A DNA stretch of 64,000 bases from a candidate division SR1 bacterium Aalborg_AAW-1 (GTDB lineage: Bacteria > Patescibacteriota > Gracilibacteria > Absconditabacterales > Absconditicoccaceae): assembly GCA_001007975.1 (NCBI GenBank), contig CP011268.1, positions 124,001 through 188,000 of the forward strand. The letters run 5' to 3'. This document shows positions 56,126 through 64,000 of the stretch, one piece after another. The notes under the pieces were generated by a model. The model saw nothing but the letters and a program-made list of their open reading frames with translations. It did not search any database and was not told the origin of the DNA. The position numbers were made by a program, and so were the translations under genes. Each line of letters begins with the position of its first letter. The first letter of the stretch is position 1.

Positions 56126-58591
56126 TTACACTCCTACCCTATAAAATATTTCTTTATCAACTAATTCCCTTTTCGTACCCCATTTCAAAGCAGAAATTTG
56201 TTTAATAATCGCTACTTTTTCTGGAGTATTAACAGGAGGAACAGAATGAGGGTTTCGCATATTAATAGAAAAAGGCCTTGTTGGTTGTCATCATACTGAA
56301 AGCGTCAATACTCATTTACGCGCATCAATACTTACCATGTCTTGTTTATTAAATTCAGGTGCAACATTCTTTTCTAAAAATTCTGCATCTTCTGGTCAGA
56401 CTTTATAATAAAGCTGATTACCGACATTACCGAAGATAGGTTTCGAAAGATCAATACTTCCACCCAATCCAGAATTTTTCAACTGTTCGATATATTGATG
56501 AGCAATACAAAGACCTAATTTATATTTACGAGCTTCAGACAATACTGATTCAAATGATTGAGAGACATAATTCTGGAACTCATCCACATATAAGAAAAAT
56601 GGGACCCTATCATCTTCAGGAATAGATGCTCTTTTCAGAGCTGCTAATTTAATCTGAGAAGCAAACATACGACCAATAAGTTGTGAATTTATTTCTCCTG
56701 TCAATCACTTAGAAAGGTTACACAGGATAATTTTCTTCTGGTTCATCGCATCAAAAAAATTAAATCCTGACTTCGGTTGTCAGATCACATTACGAACATA
56801 GACTCACGTCGTAAATGGTCAGAATTTTGCCTGTAGAAATGGAATAATCTCTGCTTTTTCTCTATCACCCATAGCTTTGTATGTTTTTGTCCACCAAGAA
56901 CGAATAACTGGATTCTTAAGATGGCGAAGTTTACTATCTAAATATGCTTCATCAGTAAACAATCTCATAATCTCAGGAAGTGTACCTCCATCAGGTTGTT
57001 CCATAAGAAGAAATGATGCATTACGAAAGTAATCCTGAATACGTGGACCAAATATCTCATGCCCATACATACTTACAAACATTTCAGTAATATCGTTAGT
57101 AACAATATCTCTCTCATCTTCTGTATCAGCTTCAAACATATTAAATCCAATCGGATAATCTGTATTTGCAAAATCAAAATAGATAAGATCTTCTATTCTT
57201 TCTTTAGGAATATACTTTAAAATATGTTCACACAGATCTCCATGAGGATCAATAAGACAAAATCCATTTCCAAGAGGAACATCCTGCTGAGCCATTGTTA
57301 ACAATGCTGTAGATTTTCCCGTACCCGTCTGTCAAATGATATAGAAATGTCTAAATCTATCAATATGAGAAACTCTAATATCCTTTTTAACACCCCCATA
57401 GATATTGTGACCAAGAATAATACCTTCAGATGGGATATTATCTGGAGCAGGAACAATTTTAAATGTTTGTCGTCTTAAACGAGGATTACGATTAAATTTG
57501 GAATTTGGAAAATGTACTAATGTAGAAAGTTCTTTAATATTTAAGATCTGTTGAGATTGATAGCGTTGTAATGATTGTCATAATGAATATTTTGTAAAAA
57601 AAGATCTCAAAACAAATGATTTCACAAACAAACTCAGATCATCTGGTTTTTGAAATACAAAACTATTCAATCCGACATAATTATATTGAAAAAAGGATCT
57701 TGTTAAGTCTTCTACAATACTATCAGGTCTTTTTTCAATAGGAGAAATAGCTATAACTCTTAATTTAACATCAAATAGTTCATCCTCAGCCTTCTTATCC
57801 AGATCTGCAAGTTGTTGCTGAGAAAAATCATGATTTTTACTTTCCTTTTTATCTCATCTTGCACCCTTTACAATATTGTTCCATATTCATTTTACTGTAT
57901 TCATAAATCAGTTTTTTTTTCATTCTTTAATATCGTCAATTGCCTTCCTCATTTTTTTGAGATGAGATATCTCTATAGGAGAAATAAGAATTTGAAATGA
58001 AAGTTTTTCATCTGCTTCCACTTTACTATATGATGCTAAGAGACTATCCATTGGATCAGCTTCAAATGATTCATATGTTTTAATAGGATACTCAGATTGT
58101 TTTTTTAAAACAATTTCTCATCATGATACATATTTTCCTGCTTCTAATAACTGAGGTTCTTGGATAAGATCTACGACTGCTCCAGGATAAAAAGATGGTA
58201 TCATTTTTTCCACATTTTCCACAAAATAATCAGGAACAGCTAATAAAAGTTTAATACTTTCTTTTTCTATATACAATTCTATAGAAATATAATCCTGTCC
58301 ATATTTTTTAGCCTGTGATTTTGTACTATATAATGCATAAAAATTTTTATATATCTGATTCATCAGTTGAATATTCTGTTTCATATCTTGAATATGATCA
58401 GTAACCTCGATATCTCCAGAATTTTTAGCAGCAATTTTTGGAATCTTCACACTGAGAAATTTTAATTTTTTAGATTGATCATATCTTCTTTTCCTCTGTT
58501 GATCTCTTATAAACCATACATATCACAAAAAAAATCATCATGTAATAAAACCAATTCACAATAAGATAATAACAATATCAATAAATCACAT
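56126..58591 (-). CDS. TraG/VirD4-like ATPase, second of a tandem pair
   Basis: 821 aa. One N-terminal membrane segment (IVIILLGIGFITGGFFGYVWF, residues 5-25), a long variable region, then a VirD4/TraG-type motor: Walker A GQTGTGKST (near residue 425; first Gly is UGA), IDPHGDL, a helical insert with MGDREKAEIIPFL, LCNLSKGL, Walker B YVDEFQNYVS (near 669), SEARKYKLGLCIAHQYI. Members of this class pump DNA or protein with type IV secretion; the closest in CPR bacteria are encoded without a relaxase. It shares motif order and wording with the upstream ATPase, so they are paralogues. Confidence 0.88.
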
Positions 58592-58619
58592 AGATACTTG
58601 TTTAAGAACAAATTAAAGA

Positions 58620-61600
58620 TTATGTTGTTGTATTCTCCTGTACTGTTGTATTCTCCTGTACTGTTGAAGAAGATCAATCAGGCACTAATGCTTCTTCATC
58701 CATAGTCAATCATAACCTTGCTGATATTTCAGCATCTACAAATTGCCTTTTACGACCATATTTTTTAGCTGAATACTCTTTTAGAATGCCACCAATTTTT
58801 TTATTTCTATAGTCCTGTGTATAGATAGCATTGAGAGAGAATACACGAGAAGTTGAGTTGTCTATATTGAGTTTACAATATGTTTTGTAGTTCGCAATAC
58901 CAATAATATCTTGAGCACCCAAGACTGGTGCATACTCTTTCTCCAAAAATTCTGCATCAGGAGCACCAATTTTGAACGATTGTATCGTACCCGCATTACC
59001 AAACACCGCAGCTTTTACATCTGCTTTACCTCCTGCTGATTTATCTCCAGATTCTAATTGTGCAATATATTGGTGAGCCATAATCAGACCTAATCTATAT
59101 TTACGTGCTTCTGAAAGGATGTCCGCGAACGTACCAGATACAAAGTTTTGAAACTCATCCACATATAAGAAAAAATCTTTACGATCTTCTTTTGCTGTAT
59201 TTGCACGTCCCATAGCACCATTATAGATTTGAGATACTATAATCATACCAAGCAGCTGTGCATTAATTTCTCCAATTTTCCCTTTCGATAATGAAACAAG
59301 GATAATTTTCTGACTGTCCATCGCTTCACGAAATTTGATGGCAGTTTCAGTTTGTCAGATAATATTTCTGATCAGTCTATTCGTATTAAATGATACAAAT
59401 TTTGAAGTAAAATAAGGTATAATCTCTTGTTTTTCACGATCTCCCATAGCAGCATATGTTTTCTCCCAGAAGTTTTTCACCACTGCATTTTTGACTTTTT
59501 TAGTTTTAAAGTCTCTATATGTCTCATCGGTGAACAAACGAGGAACATCAAGTAATGTAGGTTTGTCTTCCATATCCTCTAATAATGTCAAACTACCATA
59601 TTTAAAATATTCTTGAATACGAGGACCAAAAATTTCTGACCCAAACATTTTCAAGAAGATTTCTGTAGCATCGTTCACAGTACGATCAGCTTGATCTACA
59701 TTGTCAATATCATATAAATTAAGACCCATAGGACGATCTTCATTACCCGCATCAAAGAAAATTACATCCTTTGATCTTTCTTTTGGAATGTATTCCAATA
59801 TATCTTCTACAAGATCACCATGAGGATCTATCACACAACATCAGTCTCAGTTCCAAATATCTTGACGAGCCATAGTCTGTAACAATACAGATTTTCCAGT
59901 ACCTGATTTTCCAATCATATAATGATGTCTCATACGATCTTCTCTCTTCATATAGATTGGAGTATATTCATTTCTATAGATATTTACTCATAACAATACT
60001 CATCAACGATTTACTTTATATCCATATAATTCTTTTTCTGTATAGGTTTTAATAAATTTTTTCTCTTCTTTTTCTACCACTTCTTTATCAGCAAGATCAG
60101 CTTCTTTATATTGTTCTATAGGCACAAGAACCTCATCTTTTTGAATTCTCGTACCAATAGCGGGATCTTTTAAAGTACGTAAAATAGCATCCATTTTTCA
60201 TCATAAATAGGTTTCAGCAACTACTCCACTCATTACATATCACGTATCATCCGCAGGGTTCATAACTGGAGCATTACCAGGAGCAGCTAATGCTTTATAT
60301 TCCATCCAACGAATAGCCTGTGATCTATTATACATACCATCAGGTAAGTGAAATAATGATGACAACGCATTTACTGAAAATACGTGGGCTGTAGAGAAAA
60401 AATGTAAAAGTTTAAACCTGACAGCAAAACGTCGCATAGGCTTAAAAAATCGTCAGAAAATATCCTTTTTTACGTTGGATTCTTTGATTTCATTGAGATA
60501 TTGTTCAGAGTAAACAGAATATGCACTCGTCACATTTTGAAGATTATCAGTAACACGAGACTTCTCATCAGAGGAAGTAAGCAATACTAAACCTGTTTCA
60601 AATGCGTGATTAGCAGCTTCCTCTCCCATAGACTGGTAAGCATCTTCTTCAGCCTTAATCATACGAACAGCCCCTACAGGTTCATCTTTATCTTTACCTA
60701 ACAATTGTTTTGATGGGCCTTGAATAAAAAAAGTAAAAATCTTCCATGGCATGAGAAAATATTGTCGCCATGGTGTAGGTTTAAGTTTTGCATCTTGTTT
60801 TTTAAATAATGCATCAGCAAATTTCTTCACTCTTTTATTATGTTTCTCATCAACAGGTTTCAATATCATTAAGATATGAAATGTATCTTCACCATTTACC
60901 TTCGCTACTGAATCAACAAGATTATTTAACGGATCATCAGGCATATATTTATAGTTTTTTATCGTATAGACCACATCCTTTTCTGGTTCAAGCACAGAAA
61001 TATCACTATATTTTTTAGAGAAAAATTTAGGTTTGTCACATAATTCTATACTTGAATCACTAAATTGTGCAGATATTGCTCACTCTACAATAGCTCTAAA
61101 TTCTGGATAAACTCATACAATAAACTCTATCTTACTATTTTCATAAGAAATAGTAAGTGTAACTTTAGGTTTCTTTACTAGAAAAGACAGAATAGATTCA
61201 TAAAATGATGCCTCTCCTAATTTGTAAAGATTATTATACACTTGCGACATACGAGAAATTTTTTCTTTCATATCCTTGGCAAGTTCCTTATTCGCCTCAC
61301 GATCTACTTTACTATCTCCACGTGTTTGAAGAACTCTCAAATAAATTATACGATCAGCATTTCGTACATCATATAAGAAAATTACAAAATATCTAATAGT
61401 TTTATATAACAAAAATCAGACAAATAACAACAAGAACAGAATACCAATATTTTTTACAAAAGTTAGTGCGGTATTAGTTTCTTGAACTATCGTATCAGTT
61501 ACAACTGTAGAAGTGGTTGTAGTTGATGCTGATGGTAGCACAAGATTATTACGATCTACAGTTTGTACATAAGTATTTACTTTTTGTAATCCACCAAAAA

Positions 61601-61724
61601 GCGAGATACATTCCGTTCTCGAAGTTCCCCATGCAGCATTCGTAAGTTGAGAGATATTTGTAGTACCTCCACTACTCTTTGCTAAAATGGTATTCAGTTG
61701 TTGTTGGCACTGTGACAAATTCAT
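58620..61724 (-). CDS. TraG/VirD4-like ATPase, first of a tandem pair
   Basis: 1034 aa. A hydrophilic N-terminal stretch (MNLSQCQQQLNTIL), membrane segments near residues 90-118 (NIGILFLLLFVGLIFVI), a large middle domain, then the motor: Walker A GKSGTGKSVLLQTM (near residue 610), IDPHGDLVED, AMGDREKQEIIPYF, LVSLSKGKIGEINAQ, Walker B YVDEFQNFVSG (near 856) and SEARKYRLGLIMAHQYI. The C-terminus has a direct repeat VQENTT-VQENTT from an 18-bp tandem repeat (58630-58665). The paralogue starts 28 bases downstream. Eight or more in-frame UGAs hide it under the standard code. Confidence 0.88.
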
Positions 61725-61833
61725 ACCTTAAGTATAGAAATAGAGACAGAAAATACAATATTTCTGACCAAGATTCAGCATATCGACTTGACATTCAACA
61801 CCAAAAACAAATATATTTTTAATTTTTTTTTGA

Positions 61834-61855
61834 AAAAAACTCCCATAAAGAGAGT
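61834..61855 (-). terminator. intrinsic terminator after the surface-protein gene
   Basis: On the minus strand ACTCTC, loop, GGGAGT, then TTTTTTT. It lies 32 bases beyond the stop at 61887. Confidence 0.55.
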
Positions 61856-61886
61856 AACTGTAGGAATATACGAATATATCATAATA

Positions 61887-64000
61887 TTAATATGTAATCA
61901 CATATCCTATATCTTCCATATGATATTCATTATTTCTATACAGATCATAGATAGTAACTGCGATATCTTGTCTTGAATTAGAGTTTAGCTGTGCTGTGAC
62001 GTATCTTCTCAAGAATGATTTATAATGTGATGCTCGAGATTCTCACTCCCCTTCATTATATTCGTTAGTTACCAGTCTTACCATCGTTGCTATAATCTCA
62101 TCTCTTGAGATTTTATCCAAGGGTCTGAATGTTGTTGATGTTTTACTCTTTTCATCGACTTGGTCTCCATGGAAGATATCATATTCATATGATTTTCTGA
62201 TATAACTGATAAGTGTTGGATTAGCATCTGCTATATCAGTGAAGTTATCAGCATAAGATCTATTCGGTTTTCTACACAAGACATTGATAGCAAACTCTAC
62301 CATAAATCTTGCTGCTTCTTCTCTCGTGAGATAATCAAATGGTCTATAATCTCTTGTTCCTTGCCATCTAGTTAGTTCATAACTATAGAGCATCTGATGT
62401 GCTATTTTGAATGCTTCACTCACTTGGATTCCTTGATCAATTGTCTTCTTATCCATAGGAGTAAAACATGTACTTCCTATACTAGGATTATAAATATCAT
62501 CATCTATTACTCATGTCGTTGTACTTCATGTAGTTGGGGTATATGATCCTCATCACCCACTTGTAGATTTTTTAGTGACAATTATCGTAACGGTACTGGT
62601 ATCACAATTAGTTGGACGAGATAATTCACAAATAGTATAACTGTAAATATATGTTCAAAATATAGTACTATTAGATATAGAAAAGAGACCTGTGTTCGGA
62701 TCGAATGTAATACCATTAGCTAATGATCATGTCATAGTAATCACTATATCATCTATAGAAAGTGGAATCCCATTCACCATATCATTAGGAAGAATAGATA
62801 CAGTACCACTGATACCTTGTTGCAAAGTAAGAGTATCAGGATTTGCTTTAATATTAGGAATCTCTATTACAGGAATACCAATACTTGTACGCACAGTATC
62901 ATTATATTTCAAAATAATATCATCTGATGAATCAGAGTTGATCGATACATAATTTTGTATTACAGCACCATTCGTAAGTGCAGAATTCAGAATACCTTGA
63001 ACTCATAATACTATGGACTCTCATGGCAAGAGCAGTCATCATGATATAGTACAATTTCCATTTCAAATCATCCATTCAGGAATGGGATTACAGATCATAC
63101 CAGTAGGGGTATCAAGAGATGTGATAGCAATTTTATCAGGCTCTGGATAGTCCCATACATTAATAATACCAGTATTAGCAAGCGTACCTAAGTTAGATAC
63201 TGTAATAACATAATTCAACTCATCACCAGCTTGCGCAAGAGTTTTATCTACAGATTTATCTATCAATAGAATAGCTGCATCTCATACAAAATACAATGTA
63301 TTCGCGTTATTATATCTATCCATAATGACATCTTGAGGTATTGGAGCGCTTAAGTAATAATTATTTCTTATTATAGTTTGGTTTGGAATAGTATCTTTTA
63401 CCTGAGCTTGTACAATTATATCTATCGATGTACCAGGAGTTAGTATGCCTGGATCTATAATACATTCCATATATTCATAAGGCAACCAATTTCAAGGAGG
63501 AGGACATGTAACACCAGCTGGTGTAGATATATCTGTAATTGTGACATCATCATATTGAGGTATATCTCGCACACTAATAATACCACTATTCGCTACTGAT
63601 CCACTATTCCATACAGAGATAGTATAAGTTAGGAGATCATGTCAGGATATAAGAGGTTTATCTACTATTTTACTAGAATAAATCTCTGCTCTAGCGAGTT
63701 TAACTTCTGTAGACGTACTACATCATTCTTCACCACAAGTAATTGGTATATTTGCATTATAAGATACAGTATTGTTTATTATATTGGTACTATAGGAATT
63801 CGTCTGTCCAGATATTGTAATACGAGCATGTCCTGTATATGCAGGTAGTCCAGCTGAAATACTACATAACAATGGATTATGAGCCATAGAACATACGATA
63901 CTAGGACTTGAAGTAGATACAGTCACTGAAGAAAGTGATCGATGAATATAATCTTGTATAGTAACTACACCAGTAGTAGCAAGTGCTCCTGTATTATAAA
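61887..64000 (-). CDS. large surface protein with DUF11 repeats and C-terminal SLH domains (partial)
   Basis: Open to the window edge; 704 codons visible, N-terminus missing. DUF11-type repeats: one ending near GGSVANSGIISVRDIP, and KSVDKTLAQAGDELNYVITV followed by NLGTLANTGIINVWDYP. Next is a cadherin-like module (IPNIKANPDTLTLQQG, then LPNDMVNGIPLSIDDI). A Gly/Ser/Thr-rich linker leads to SLH-like segments: SEAFKIAHQMLYSYE, FDYLTREEAARFMVEFA and FRPLDKISRDEIIATMVRL. DUF11 repeats build stalks and SLH anchors to the wall, so this is a cell-surface adhesin or S-layer-type protein. It may be transcribed ahead of the TraG-like pair, but a terminator intervenes. Confidence 0.82.

Overview
This window comes from a bacterium that reads UGA as glycine (translation table 25), as in Candidatus Gracilibacteria (BD1-5) and Absconditabacteria (SR1) of the Candidate Phyla Radiation. 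Read with the standard code nearly every gene is broken; read with UGA = Gly, about 47 long, nearly gap-free genes appear. UGA falls exactly on invariant glycines: the helicase and MnmA P-loops, the ABC signature, GroEL's D-G-T-T-T motif and its GGM tail. A tRNA-Trp with anticodon CCA is present, so UGA is not needed for Trp. The DNA is AT-rich and most starts lack a clear Shine-Dalgarno sequence. Gracilibacteria and SR1 cannot be told apart from this window alone. All CDS coordinates below use UGA = Gly.

Layout. 37-5408: type IV pilus operon (pilN, pilO, pilC, three prepilins, a PilX-like protein). 5479-5750: a promoter-to-terminator unit without an ORF, probably a structured RNA. 5881-16722: grpE, a lipoprotein-like protein, uvrC, a GT2 glycosyltransferase, rseP and a small lipoprotein on the minus strand, then tatD, queA, a membrane protein and metG. 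16853-19371: small unknown genes and a Holliday-junction-resolvase-like nuclease, then groES. 19412-26893: groEL, a CNNM/CBS protein, a stand-alone 54-aa membrane peptide, a second possible RNA, valS and uppS. 27008-33454: secA, recJ, nth, PAP2. 33455-40180: a 460-aa unknown, a UvrD/PcrA helicase, tRNA-Trp, mnmA and a Cys-module surface protein. 40177-49102: an ABC exporter, trpS, an SLH protein, ruvB, a DUF3127 OB-fold protein, a degenerate pyruvate kinase and an archaeal-type PilT-family ATPase with KH domain. 49312-51788: two unknown membrane proteins very rich in UGA. 51897-54863: rpsA, rpsO, tRNA-Arg(CCU), sufS. 54962-64000: an aquaporin, lspA, two tandem TraG/VirD4-like ATPases and a DUF11 + SLH surface protein running off the window.

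The gene set is housekeeping (translation, protein folding, repair, secretion) plus an elaborate cell surface (pili, SLH proteins, Cys-module protein, T4SS-like ATPases), consistent with a surface-attached, host-dependent lifestyle; that last step is inference. The most unusual signals are dispersed-repeat sequences inserted in frame within uvrC and tatD, two promoter/terminator-bounded non-coding units, three Cys modules in one envelope protein, a pyruvate kinase homologue that has lost its active site, and the tandem TraG-like ATPase-lspA operon.
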